Positions 21,516 to 32,756 are shown, numbered from the stretch's first letter. The stretch: DNA of 64,000 nt from Bolinopsis microptera (GCF_026151205.1 NC_087081.1:7065246-7129245); one strand, 5' to 3'. Numbers and translations: made by a program. Notes: generated by a model not told the origin, from the letters alone.

Positions 21516-21608
21516 ATACTGTGATTTATATAAAAGTTATTATAACACACTACATAATACACATCAGCACTATAATAATCCTTCTATTATTGATATTCAT
21601 CGTCACAA

Positions 21609-23650
21609 GACGTTATTAACCTATTTAAGAATAAAGCTACTCTTGACACCAAAATCCAACCACTCAAAATTGCCAACAGCTGTCATAATTTTACCACTGT
21701 ATTGGCCCACGTTGTTAACAGCTCGTTCGAACAAGGGGTCTTTCCCCAAGCCTTGAAAACGGCAAAAGTAGTTCCTGTACATAAAGGTGGATCTAAAACT
21801 GACATCAAAAATTACAGACCGATATCTCTACTTGCCACTTTCTCAAAAGTCTACGAAAAGCTTATGCACAATCGAGTCATAAATTTCTTGGATACCTACA
21901 ATATACTTTGTGAAAATCAATACGGCTTCCGCCCAGGTAGGTCTTGTGAACATGCACTTCTTAATGCTAAAGACAGAATCCTCAATTCAATGTCTAAAAA
22001 GCAAGTTACTTTGCTCCTCTTGATTGACTTTAGCAAAGCCTTTGACCTTGTGATCACTCCATACTCCTGAATAAGCTCGAGCACTATGGCATAAGAGGTC
22101 TAGCTTTAAACTGGTTTAAATCATATCTTATGAACAGAAACCAGTTTGTATCAATTGGATCCTCTGAATCCTCAGCCAATCCAATTATTTACGGTGTACC
22201 CCAAGGTTCAATTTTGGGACCTCTCCTTTTTATAATCTACATAAACGATCTTCCTCAAATATCAGAAATAGCTAATTTCATCATGTACGCAGATGATGCA
22301 AACATTTTCCTAACAGGAGAAAATATAAACGAGGTTTATGATAAGCTCAAAATTCTTAGCGATGTCTTAGTTAAATGGGCAGATAACAACGGATTAGCTC
22401 TAAATCTTAAAAAAACGAATTATATGATCTTTTCTCGACAAAGAAACCTCATTTATCGCGATGTAGTAATTTCTGGTGTCACAATCGAAAGAAAAACAGA
22501 AGCCCGTTTCTTAGGTGTTATAATAGATAACAAACTGAACTGGTCGCAACATATTTCTGCCATGAAAATGAAAATGGCCAGATACATTGGAGTCATGTAC
22601 AAACTTAAAAGATAATTGCCTCTGGAAGCACGTTTACAAATATATCACAGCTTTGTGCAGTCTCACCTTAATTACTGCTCCCTCGTCTGGGGTTTTGCTG
22701 CCAAATCCCATATAGAAACACTATTTGTTAAACAGAAAATCTTAGAGCAATACTACCAGGTTTTGTTAATTACTGGTACAAAGATGGTACACCACCAGCA
22801 AGTACCAAGTCTGGTTTCTATGTACACAAAATATTGACAGTTCAAAGTATCATCGTGAAGAACGCATTAGTTTTTACACATAAGCTAAAAAACTTCCCAA
22901 GTCTAGTGCCTCCCTCTATAAAGAAAACAATACCTAACAGTGCACCAATATTTAACGTCGCCGATCCGGATTCGAGTCTTACAACTTTATGGTCAGATGA
23001 ATACGGTAAACACCCTTACAATAATTCAGTATTCTACAAAGGTCCACTATTAGCAATAAACAGATATAGTGTCGCAGCAACTTCCTTGCCAAGTCTATTC
23101 AACCTTAACATCTACAAAAGGTGCATAAAAAACATGCTCATTGATCAACAAAACGAGGGCATTGCAGACGAATGGCCTAACTTTATGTTATACAATATAA
23201 CGGGACTAAGGAAATCAGAGCGCAACATCAACCGTAATGCTAATAATAACTCTGTCCCATAAGCAAGCCATCACAGAATCAATTTCACTGCATACCATCT
23301 CAGTTACACTGCCATCAATTCGCCAGCAAAAACGGCATGACGCTATGCGACTGATAACAGTCGTTAAATTTTTAAAATTTTGGAATAGCTAGCTAGCAGT
23401 AGCTATGCGCCTGTTTCCACTCTAACAACTCTAAAAGCATATTAATATGATAATTTCAACTAAAGGCAACTTTATATGTGCTCAGCTATGTTTTGTTTCG
23501 ACAAGCTCTATTATATACATTTTAATCGTTTTAATGAGATCTAATCTTGTATGAGTTTTGAGTTTGAATTGATAACACTTATTATATATATTATTTTTTG
23601 AGTAAACATTGGCTGGTACTTCGGGCCGGTCCCCAACAAAAAAAAAAACT
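21609..23650 (+). mobile_element. Decayed LINE related to the 6.6-10.7 kb element
   Basis: It starts inside the linker before the reverse transcriptase (NKATLDTKIQPLK) and runs through [43 protein letters not shown] and YADD to the C-terminus (stop at 23,260). The family 3' block GAGTAAACATTGGCTGGTAC and a poly(A) run at about 23,637-23,648 follow. Damage: a one-base deletion near 22,052 shifts the frame, an in-frame TAA lies at 22,613-22,615, and further shifts occur between about 22,740 and 22,834. The endonuclease is lost through 5' truncation. This is a different subfamily from the 6.6-kb copy, judging by many amino-acid differences, and it is clearly inactive. Confidence 0.9.
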
Positions 23651-23880
23651 GACATTACATTCATTATTCTCACGGCCCAGGAATGCAGTGCCAGTACACA
23701 GTATGGATCTCTTATCTCCAGCCCCTATATACGACACAGCCCTTTATGATTGGCTTACATTGAACACGTGACGTGTTACCATGGTTACAACAATTAGTGG
23801 CGACCTTTTCTAGAGTTGACTTTTATACAAGCTCCATTGTTTATTTATAAAATTATATATTAACTGTAAAACGCCCGCTG
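23651..23880. other. No gene seen
   Basis: Short spacer between the LINE tail and the cloverleaf block. Confidence 0.4.
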
Positions 23881-24061
23881 GTGGATATAATCCACATCAC
23901 CTCGACCCGCGGGCGGAAAAATCGTATAGCACTCGGGCCCGATGGGCCCTCCGTGCTATACGAAAATATGTCCTCCTCGGGCTAGCACCCTCGGGGACAT
24001 ATGAAATATTGCACGCGCGTGCGCGTGCAATATTTTGTTCCGCCCGCGAGTCTCCGGTGAT
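23881..24061. repeat. DNA cloverleaf: outer stem enclosing three hairpins
   Basis: The outer stem pairs 23,908-23,918 with 24,038-24,048 (11 bp, CGCGGGCGGAA/TTCCGCCCGCG), and ATCACC/GGTGAT add pairs further out. Inside, hairpin 1 pairs CGTATAGCAC (23,923-23,932) with GTGCTATACG (23,953-23,962) and is topped by GGGCCC/GGGCCC. Hairpin 2 pairs ATATGTCC (23,966-23,973) with GGACATAT (23,995-24,002). Hairpin 3 is a perfect 15-bp stem (24,004-24,018 with 24,021-24,035) with a 2-nt GT loop. Shared motifs tie it to the block at 15.7 kb. Confidence 0.75.
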
Positions 24062-24655
24062 ATGTATATATAGGGGGTAAATAGTATTGTGAGTATAATG
24101 GCAACGGTAATGCTTGCCAGCATTGTGATAATACAGGGTGAGCCAAAAATCACTGGACATACGTTGGCCTTAATAGCTCAGTCACTGAGTGCCCAATTGA
24201 AATAATTCTTTTTGGTATGACTTACTACCACCACTGGTTCGGGGAATTTGTCAAATGACAAATCGAGAAATATTCGAGTTCATTTTTTTCAAATGAAGGT
24301 TCATTTTCGCATTTATTTGATAGTTTGGATAGGCGGATCGAGCCAAATTTTATTGGATTGTGTTTTGCCATTTGAAATACGTTTGTCCTGAAAAAATTAG
24401 AGTTATAGCTTCTCAGATGATCGAGATACGAAGCATAACAAGTTTATTCATCACATGTGATCAGGTGATTGGCTTACCTAATCACGTGATAAGGTGACCC
24501 CGTTAACTACCCCGTTAAACATTATGGGAATCGTTAAGGCTGCCCAATTAGAGGCGTGAGCTAGCCGGCTAAGCCGGCTTAGCCAGCCGATTGAAATTGC
24601 CGGCTTAGCCAGCCGATTGCCATCGGCTAGCCGATCGGCTAACACATTTTCAGCA

Positions 24656-24902
24656 GACACTCTTAGATTTTGGAAATGTCGTAGTGATACATTGCCCCTT
24701 CTTTCAAAATTAGCATGCGCTATATTTTCGGTTCCTGCATCCGCTGCTGATGTGGAAAGAACATGGTAAGCAGCAGGGCTGACTGTAAACAAGAGGAGAT
24801 CAAAGATCTCATCAGACAATTTAAAAGCCATTATGCTCATTAATCGTAACAGAGATCTTTTATTAAGTTTTATAAGTAAATTAGAGATTGACTCTGACCA
24901 GT
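24656..24902 (+). pseudogene. hAT transposase C-terminal fragment
   Basis: The frame reads LRFWKCRSDTLPLLSKLACA, then FSVPASAADVERTW, a stop, and NKRRSKISSDNLKAIMLI. This is the hAT dimerisation domain with its usual spacing (LxFW...LPxLSxLA...PASSAxxERxFS...KR..L....L). An in-frame TAA interrupts it where a serine codon is expected. The upstream transposase is absent and replaced by short GCCGGCTTAGCCAGCCGATT repeats (24,550-24,645). Confidence 0.8.
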
Positions 24903-25055
24903 GAGAATTTCCTAACTTATTATTGACTAACTTAGTATTATTGAAGTTATGAAATTGTATCACTTGTTATCTTCCATTTCAAGTTTTGCCCTTTAAATCG
25001 ACATAAAGTATAAAAAAACATAAAGTATAAGCCAATCAATTTTAGGCACTATCCG

Positions 25056-25380
25056 TCGCGGAGTAGAGTCCGCGGCGGAGCCGCCGGACTCCGAGCGGAC
25101 TCCGAGCGGACTCCAGCGGAGCCGCCGGACTCCGAGCGGACTCCGGCGGTGCTCCGCCAAAATGTATTTACACTGGACTCGAGTACATTTTGGCGGACTC
25201 CGAGCGGAGCCGAGCGGACTTTAAAGTCCGCCGCGGACTCCGAGCGGCTCCGCGGCGGCTCGGCGGAGTGTCCGCCGCGGACTAAGCCACTAGGCGGACT
25301 CCGGTCCGCCGCGGACTCCGGCGGAGTGCTTGGCGGACTCCGCCGGACCTCTCCGCCAGACTTGAATCCGGCGCCAAAAC
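25056..25380. repeat. GC-rich array of CGGACTCCGAG units
   Basis: Dense direct and inverted copies of CGGACTCCGAGCGG and CCGCCGGACTCC. Included is a hairpin with 14-bp arms (TCCGCCAAAATGTA, 25,153-25,166, with its complement at 25,184-25,197). The long frames on both strands come from the repeat and have no protein family. The last 37 bp (25,336-25,372) recur inverted at 27,214-27,250. Confidence 0.75.
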
Positions 25381-26960
25381 CCTCCACCAAACCGTCCGCA
25401 GCGAAATATCAATGTCATTGACTGGTCACGTGACCAAAACAATTTTTGTCATATTATCTCATATAGGGAAGCGTTTTTAGTTTTACCCTACACGTTGCAT
25501 GTGGCGTCATTCGGCCGGATCCCAGCAAGCAAAAATACGTCGACCATCACAGGACGACGCCAGCCAGCACTCTCTACGCTCTTCGAGCTCCGATCGTCCT
25601 GTGACGAATTAAGTAAGGACGAAGCCTGAGGTCCTCAGGTAACATCGACCACCGATTGAAAATTCAAAGATTTTTTGACATAAAGGTCAAATGTAAAACT
25701 AAAATCTTGATGTTGATTGATTGACGACGTCAATTTTTGAGCACAGCGCGAGCGCATGCGGAAAAGGACCGCGTAGCTAGTCAAGATGTTGATAAATATT
25801 TGGCTTGTGGCGCGATGTGTTGCTCTAAGTATAGCCCTCTCGCTTGCAGTAGCGTGCGACCGCCGGAAATGACTTGTGGAACAAGCGCGCCCGCACAAGT
25901 AATGTGTATCACTCGCTTCACTCGATCCGAAATTAAAGTATATAATCCTACAACGCCAAACTAGTAATAGAGTTTTATGAAAGCAAACTGGCCAAGTCAG
26001 TGGATTCTTTTTACCTAATTTTACCTCATCCCATTAAGGAACGCGCGCTAGGTAAAAAGAAACCTAGCCAGAGTGGAAGTCGGCGCCCTCATTAAATTTT
26101 TGGAGAAAATCGCTCGCCAAAATTTGTTGGACCAGGACGATGTCCTAGCCTGGCAGCTCATTGCGCGTCGCAACGAGCTTCGTTGTTCGTCGACGTGCGA
26201 CGAGCAACGAGAAAAATTGTGTGGCACGTCGGGTGGCACATCTTAACGGGTGATACGCGTATAAATTTCGATCGCTGACGTACAGCGAGCAGCACAGCTG
26301 CGAGTGGAGTCAGCTAGTAGGATTTCATCCTACAAGGCACATCGCGTTTACCTAGCTAACCAGGTTATTTCCGCCTCCGGCGGTCGCGCGCTACTGCAAG
26401 CTTACCTGAGGACCCCAGGCTTTAATGTTGTTAATAGAGATTAGCCGGAATGACAGGCTGAGCGCGGCCCAGTAACACTAACTGCAAGCGAGAGGGCTAC
26501 AGTTAGACTTAGAGCAACACATCGCGCCACAAGCCAAATATTTATCAACATCTTGACTAGCTACGCGGTCCTTTTCCGCATGCGCTCGCGCTGTGCTCAA
26601 AAATTGACGTCGCGTCGTCAATCAATTAACATCAAGATTTTAGTTTTACATTTGACCTTTATGTCAAAAAATCTCTGAATTTTCAATCGGTGGTCGATGT
26701 TACCTGAGGACCTCAGGCTTCGTCCTTACTTCGTCACAGGACGATCGGAGCTCGACGAGCGTAGAGAGTGCATGGTGCTGGCGTCGTCCTGTGATGGTCG
26801 ACGTATTTTTGCTTGCTGGGATCCGGCCGAATGACGCCACATGCAACGTGTAGGGTAAAACTAAAAACGCTTCCCTATATGAGATAATATGACAAAAATT
26901 GTTTTGGTCACGTGACCAGTCAATGACATTGATATTTCGTTGCTGGCAGTTTGGTGGAGG
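25381..26960. repeat. Large inverted repeat (about 490-bp arms, 508-bp loop)
   Basis: The left arm, 25,381-25,867, is the near-perfect reverse complement of the right arm, 26,376-26,960. Landmarks are CCTCCACCAAAC at the outer edge, GTCATTCGGCCGGATCCCAG, GAAGCCTGAGGTCCTCAGGT, and CCCTCTCGCTTGCAGTAGCG near the loop. The right arm is longer by an inserted MITE of about 75-80 bp (26,402 onward). The motif next to the loop also occurs at 29.6 kb and 39.65 kb, so the arms belong to a dispersed family. No coding sequence is credible in arms or loop. Confidence 0.85.
26402..26481 (+). mobile_element. Miniature MITE, copy 1
   Basis: TTACCTGAGGACC at the left end, and AATGACAGGCTGAGCGCGGC then CCAGTAA at the right, match the 76-bp insertion at 39.76 kb. 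It splits the motif CTACTGCAAGCGAGAGG, which is intact in the opposite arm. CTGCAAGC (8 bp) flanks both sides, with six extra bases, CACTAA, at the right junction. Confidence 0.65.
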
Positions 26961-27119
26961 GTTAGGGTCAACGTTTATACATTATAGGGTCAAAGTTAGG
27001 ACTAGAGTTGTACACTATTGACATTGTGAGGGTAATGGTTAAGGTTTATCACTAGCGACCTTTTCATCTGACCACAATATCGCAAAATGCTATTGGCTAT
27101 GTTGTATGTCACGTGACAA

Positions 27120-27250
27120 ATTTAGCCGAGGGTCGGAAGTCGGAAGTCGGAAGTCAGTGGACTCTGTTGGAGTCCGGCGGACTCCGAGCGGAGTCCAAGC
27201 TCCGCCGGACTCCGCCGGATTCAAGTCTGGCGGAGAGGTCCGGCGGAGTC
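27120..27250. repeat. Right-hand outer arm of the GGACTCC inverted repeat
   Basis: Three tandem copies of a GGTCGGAAGTC-like unit are followed by CGGACTCC-type sequence. Positions 27,214-27,250 are the exact reverse complement of 25,336-25,372. The 26,961-27,120 stretch between this and the inner arm has no counterpart on the left. Confidence 0.65.
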
Positions 27251-27669
27251 GATTGCCGTTGAAAAAAAAAAAAAATCAATGCTGTTAAAATAATTGTAAG
27301 TATTCTTTTAACTATAAGTTCTAATAAATTTGAAACTTTAACAATCTTCAAGCCACTACTTTTCCCACCGGGAACGTCACAATTCCAAATAACTACTAAT
27401 TTACAACGGCTTAAAATACTAACTACAGCTTCACGCCGTGAGACATCTCAATCATACAAACCTTACAACTTTCAGCTTGTTACGCTGACTCCAAATATTT
27501 TCTAAATTGATAAAGACTTTAAATTAATCGACCGACTACCCGTCTCTCAGTACAAATATTTTATAAGATACTAATAGTAATACAGGCCGTGAGATATTTG
27601 CAAACCTGTTCACCCTCAATTCACTATACCCCTACCTAACAGCTACCCACAGAGACTCGAACTCCTTAC
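27251..27669. other. No gene seen
   Basis: AT-rich spacer; a run of A at 27,258-27,272 follows the repeat arm. Confidence 0.4.
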
Positions 27670-27977
27670 AACGCTCAAGAGGAAGGCTGCAGAACTATCC
27701 TGAGTTGATGGTTGTAGTGAATTATTTCGAGAAAACCTACTTAGGGTCAGCCATTGTAGACAGTGAGGTGAGGGTTCCTCCCACATATCCTTTAGAGTTC
27801 TGGGATCATTTCGCCAGTATTCTTCAGCATCCGGAGTTCCCGCGGACCTCTAACATGGTAGAGGGGTTTCACAGAGGTTTCAAAACCCGAGTGAATCGCC
27901 CAAAGAATATTTTCGTGCTATTAAGGAGCAACAGGTCTCAATTTAAAACATGTTCAGTTTCACTTCTTAATTTGTAG
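27670..27977 (+). pseudogene. MULE-type transposase C-terminal fragment
   Basis: The frame runs from about 27,670 (LQNYPELM) through YFEKTYLGS, PLEFWDHF and TSNMVEGFHRGFKTRVNRPK. This resembles the end of the MULE/FLYWCH-associated transposase domain (a YF..TYLG block, then TN..EGFH..F...V....PN). The catalytic region and zinc fingers are missing. It is short and isolated, so only a relic. Confidence 0.6.
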
Positions 27978-28037
27978 CTTCTATGTACAGAGTTTAAGAG
28001 ATTTGGTTGGGGAAGCGGGTTATCGTTGTGAAGTACT

Positions 28038-28088
28038 GTACAGTACTTCGTGAGTAGTACAGACTGTACTACTCACGAAGTACTGTAC
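28038..28088. repeat. Perfect 51-bp palindrome with one-base spacer
   Basis: 25-bp arms (28,038-28,062 and 28,064-28,088) built from GTACAGTACTTCGTGAGTAG are separated by a single A. The left arm itself overlaps a smaller palindrome, AAGTACTGTACAGTACTT. Confidence 0.85.
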
Positions 28089-29637
28089 ACGATGTTTTCA
28101 ACCCGCGAGTCAGAGAGCAAGCTCAACTGAAGGCTCCCAGATGAAGTATGCACATGAAGGACATTGAAGGACATGAAGGCACATTGAAGGTGAATCGGTC
28201 TGATCAAGTAGTTGGTTGGGCTGTGATTGTATCGACCATGAGTACCAAGCAAGCAGATATTTGAATTGACTAGATTTCCACTGGTAAGCGATTCGGAAAA
28301 TCATGGGCCGGCATAGTGCCGGGGCGGGTATGATCCGCCAATGTACAGAGTTGTCATATGAACTGTACCCCAGATCTAGCCCATTTCTAGTTCAATTATA
28401 TTCAATCCATGGATCACATCACTAATTATACACCACAAGCTTCAAGCTTGCATGTTAATTACTTGATGACGTATATGGTGGATCATATCACTCCGGCCCC
28501 AAAGTCTGGCAGCCATTTTTTCAGATCAGATGGAACATGTAATAATCTACCGTCTCTGAAAAAATTAGGCGTCCAGCATGTTCAGAGAGAACATTATAGG
28601 TGTTTTAATAATGAATGGGCGTGGTCTAAAATACTCGAATTTTCAAATTTTGATGACAAAATCCTCGAACCAGAAGGTACAGCTATGCTATCTGCAAAGC
28701 AATAGCTCTCAAATATAAAACACGGCGGAGCTATTAAGGCCAACGTATGTCCAGTGACTTTTGGCCCACCCTGTATATATAAAATAGCACTATGCAAAAA
28801 TTTACGGTGATACAATATTGAAATTTTTGTTAAAATTCTGCCGTTATAACGTCATCAATACATTCACAATCACTGCAATCAATACGTTCAAATTTCACCT
28901 CCTAGTAATAGTATAACTAAATTTGTTAACTGCATCTCTTCCCTCTTATTCACTTCCTATCCACCTGCTCCTTTGAAATGATTGCATAAGGTGCGATCAG
29001 CTCGTATTTCAATCTGCTTAAGCAACAGTGTCTTGTTCGTTATTGAACCTATATTGTTTATCTACATTAGGTAGAGTTAGTGGATTATTTCATCATTTTG
29101 AATCATAATTTTATCATTCATATCTGTATGTATGATAAAATATATATGTTTTCTTTTGTTCTAAGGTAAATTTTCATATTTGAAACATGATATCATGATA
29201 TTATGTAGAGGGAAGGGAATTTGGTTGACTTCATAGTAAGAGTAGTAGTACATGATATATAGCACTTTTTGATGTATAGTAATTAGTATATACTAGCAAA
29301 CGATGCTTAAAACGATAGGGGCTGAAAAGTTTATGGATTATTGAAAACTTGTCCCCAGGACTTCGTTGAAGTCGCGAGATTCGACACTCATATTAAAGTA
29401 CTAAAGTAACGTCGCCGCAACCAACTACTAGCAAAAACGTGTCCCCACGCGCTGGGGTTGAGCATATAGCTTAAGCTATGAGTACAATTTCTGGTGACGT
29501 GTCAGTATTTACTATTTTTGCTGGCCATCACCTATAAATGCAAAGTTGTGTCATTTTATTAGGTTAATGTAAGTTTCTTATTTGCTCTACATTGCTCTAA
29601 CCAGAGCCCTCTCGCTTGCAGTAGCGCGCGACCGCCG

Positions 29638-30410
29638 GTTAGTAGCCGGCTACTAGCCGGCTACTAACCGGCTACTAGCCGGCTACTAACCGGCTACTAG
29701 CCGGCTACTAACTGGCTACTAGCCGGCTACTAACCGGCTACTAGCCGGCTAGTGACCACAAAGTGGCTACTAACCGGCTACTAGGCGGTCACTAGCCGGC
29801 TATTAGCTGAGCTCTGAAGCAGACCTACTTTCTCGAGGTCCCAAACCGGCTACTAGCCGGCTACTAGCCGGCACTTAAAAAGTGGTCACTAGCCGGCTAC
29901 TTACCGGCTATTACTGTTAGCCAGCTATCAGTTTTAAATTCGTTTTGTAGAAACTAGAAGGAATTTATTGCCAAATAAAGGAACAAATTATTTGAAACAA
30001 GTTATTTGAAACAAATTATTTGAAAGTAAGTTTTAAAATCGATTAGCTCAGCTATTAGCCGGCTAGTGAGTAGTGACCGCCTAGTAGCCGGTTAGTAGCC
30101 ACTTTGTGGTCACTTGCCGGCTAGTAGCCGGTTAGTAGCCGGTGTTCATATGTTACTGTGTAGGGACCGTGCAGGGACCGTGCATAGACAGACTTTTTAA
30201 GTGCCGGTTAGTAGCCACTTTGTGGCTACTAGTAGCTGGCTAGTGACCACTTTCAAGTGCCGGCTAGTAGCCGGTTTGGGACCTCGAGAAAGTAGGTCTG
30301 CTTTAGAGCCAAGCTAATAGCCGGCTAGTGATCGGTTATTAGCCGGTTTGGTCATGTGAAGTTGAGAAGCTGTTATTACAAAAGTGGCTACTAGCCGGCT
30401 AGTAGCCGGT
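29638..30410. repeat. Inverted arrays of TAGTAGCCGG
   Basis: 29,638-29,935 carries tandem GGCTACTAGCCGGCTACTAA units. 30,049-30,410 carries the reverse complement, with the same interspersed CTTTGTGGTCACT and GGTCTGCTT blocks mirrored. The centre (29,936-30,048) has three copies of ATTTGAAACAA. The whole forms one large foldback. Confidence 0.8.
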
Positions 30411-30421
30411 GTTCATATGTT

Positions 30422-30606
30422 ACTGTGCAGGGACCGTGCAGGGACCGTGCAGGGACCGTGCAGGGACCGTGCATAGACCGTGCAGGGAGTGTGCAGGGAC
30501 TGACCGTGCAGGGACCGTGCATCAAGTGTTCATTGTGCAGGGACCGTGCAGGGACCGTGCATGGAGTGTTCTTTTGTTGTTGCATGGACCGTGCAGGTAC
30601 CGTGCA
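30422..30606. repeat. 11-bp minisatellite (GCAGGGACCGT)
   Basis: About a dozen copies of GCAGGGACCGT with occasional variants (ATAGACCGT, GGAGTGT). A shorter stretch lies at 30,165-30,190. Frames through it are artefacts. Confidence 0.85.
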
Positions 30607-30607
30607 T

Positions 30608-32254
30608 AGACTGTCCGGAGCTAAACGACCAACTTGCCAAAGAAGGGACCACACAAGGTGACCCACCTGTCATGGGATTTTATGCCTGTGGTACAATACC
30701 ATTGCAATTGATGCAGGAAACATTGAGAGAAAGGTGACTCAGATCTGGTATGCTGATGACTCTGCTGCTGGGGGAAAACTGGAAGAAATGAGGAAGTGGT
30801 GGGATAACCTCTGCATTAAAGGACCACTCTTTGGATACAACCCTATATCTTCTAAGACGTGGGTTATTGTCAAGCCTGAGCACGAAGAGAAGGCAAGAAG
30901 CATATTCCCAGATGTCAATGTGACAAGCATTGGTCGACGATATCTGGGCAGCTTCATCGGAACGGATCAAGGAAAAGAGGCTTTCATCGAGGAAAAAGTT
31001 CAAGAATGGTGTCGTGATCTTAAACAGTTAAGTGATATAGCATCAAGAGAACCTCAAATAGCATACAGTGCATACGTGTATACTGTATGGGCTTAGTAAA
31101 AGATGGATCATGGAACTATGTGTGCAGAACTACCCCAGCTACCAGTGGCAGATAGGCTTTGGAACAAATAACACGTGATGAGTTTATCCCAGCTATAATC
31201 AACAGGCTGTTTAGCTGCACTGATGAACTAAGGAACATAATGGCTCTACCACCAAGAAATGGAGGATTAGGTATCCCAGTTATGATGGACATGGCAGATC
31301 GAGAGTAAAAATTCTCATCACTCATGTAAAGCAACAAAACACCTAAAAGAAGCCATTCTCAAGCAGGTAGACAACTACACAGAGGACTGGACACACAGCA
31401 AAGGAGTGAAAACCGAAATAACGACCGAACGAAATCTCTTCTATTTACAAAAACAAGCAGAAATACGTCAGGAGCTCGAGTCAACACCACTGGCAAAGTT
31501 GATGTTCCAACTAGCTACTGAGAAAGGGGCAAGTGCTTGGTTAAAAGCACTACCTTTAAAAGAGTATGGATATCTGATGAATAAACAACAGTTCTCAGAC
31601 GCAATAGCTCTCAGATATAACCTGAACTTAAAGGATATCCCTAAGACATGTACGTGTGGCCAGAAATACTCGGCAAACCATGCGCTCATCTGCAAACTCG
31701 GTGGGTATGTGTCACTGCGGCACAACTCGCTGAGAGACACCTTTGCAGAACTAATGAGAACTGTGAAATGCAAGGATGTGTGCAGAGTGCAGACTGAGCC
31801 AGTTCTTCTTCCAGTGGTGGTCTAGAGTTGCCAAAGGGAACAGTCCTAGGAGACCAAGCTAGGCTGGACATTTCTGCAAGATCGATTTGGAATGCTTCAG
31901 AGAGGGCATATTTTGATGTAAGGGTATTCCATGCCCCAGCCCCCTCCAATGCAAGCAAATCGATCCCAGCAAAAACATTGTTACAATGTAAGGGGTCTTG
32001 AAGTAGAGAAAGGAAGCTTCACGCCGTTAGTTTTCTCAACGTCTGGTGGAATGGGTGGTGAAGCTGTAAGACTGGTGAAGATGCTGGCTAGTAAGATGGA
32101 ATATCACACAAGTCAAAGATATTCAGATGATGTTGAATATATAAGGATTAATATAAGGAATATAAGGAAGCACCTTTGTTTCGAAATCCTAAGAACAACA
32201 GTGATTTCTCTCCGGGGAGACAGAGGTGCGAGAAAGAACTTTGTTATAATATAG
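30608..32254 (+). pseudogene. Broken retroelement: reverse transcriptase and C-terminal domain
   Basis: Pieces in order: EGTTQGDPPVMGFYACGTIP (motif B), a frameshift at about 30,735, then QIWYADDSAAGGKLEEMRKW (catalytic YADD) and RRYLGSFIGTDQGKEAF. After a gap with stops come GASAWLKALPLKEYG, LRYNLNLKDIPKTCTCG, then HALICKLGG with RHNSLRDTFAEL (a CxC...H..C cluster followed by RHN.xRD). Last comes FTPLVFSTSGGMGGEAV. This order is found in many predicted reverse-transcriptase proteins of marine invertebrates. There are several frameshifts and stops, so it is dead. The family name is left open. Confidence 0.75.
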
Positions 32255-32377
32255 ATAGTCTAGATCTGAATTTGGAGCCACAAGGCCAAGGGTGATTTTC
32301 AAATGTTTCTCCAAATATTTGAGATAGGGAATATATTGATTTTTTTGAAGGGTTGTTTTTATATAGGGTCATTGCGA

Positions 32378-32756
32378 CCGTTGAAGGCACAGAAAAAAAT
32401 GTACTTGTGAAACAAGCGCGTCACGCAGTACGCATAGACTCATGGCTATGCGAATGCTCTGCGCATGTGTAAGGAGGAACTACATTCGATCTAATAAGAG
32501 TGTTAATCCTGTGCATTGGCCCGCTAATTTAATAACATTGTTTGGCTGTAATTTGGACCGACTATCCAAAATATGAAATAAATGCAAAAATGAACCTTTA
32601 TTTGAAAAAAATGAACTCGAATATTTTTCGATTTGACAAATTCCCCGAACAAGTGGTGGTAGTATAAGTCATACCAGACAAAATTATTTCAATCGGGAAC
32701 TCAGTGACTGAGCTATTAAGGCCAAAGTATGCCTAATGACTTTTGGCCAACCCTGT
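32378..32756 (-). repeat. Dispersed repeat with transposon terminus
   Basis: Ends with TTTTGGCCAACCCTGTA, the same terminus as at 24,134 and 28,773. The adjacent 210 bp (TTTTCGATTTGACAAATTCC and neighbours) match 24,180-24,345 in inverse orientation and copy 2 at 39,985-40,164. It lies directly upstream of the sulfotransferase start, so it may supply promoter or 5' UTR sequence. Confidence 0.65.

Larger units (their letters stand above)
24132..28775. mobile_element. Region bounded by matching 46-bp inverted termini and TA
   Basis: CAGGGTGAGCCAAAAATCAC begins the left terminus (24,134-24,179). Its inverse closes the right terminus (28,728-28,773), with two mismatches in 46 bp, and TA lies outside both ends. 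About 210 bp next to the left terminus are also found inverted at about 32,540-32,753 and 39,985-40,164, so the end is that of a multicopy DNA-transposon family. No matching transposase is present. The 4.64 kb between the ends holds unrelated scraps (hAT, MULE, foldback), so it is either a heavily invaded element or two solo ends. Confidence 0.5.
29638..32371. mobile_element. Composite insertion absent from the duplicate copy
   Basis: The sequence to its left (to ...GCGCGACCGCCGG) and to its right (from GCGACCGTTGAAGGCAC) is joined directly in copy 2 at about 39,676-39,690. The segment is therefore an insertion, with GCGACCG repeated at both edges. Inside are inverted AGCCGG arrays (29,638-30,410), an 11-bp minisatellite and a broken reverse-transcriptase element. 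Confidence 0.7.

Noticed and set aside
24478-24963. 161-codon minus-strand ORF
   Set aside because: Shadow of the hAT dimerisation domain, which is recognisable on the plus strand.
25049-25421. Proline/arginine-rich ORFs on both strands
   Set aside because: GC-rich repeat units lacking stops; no conserved domain.
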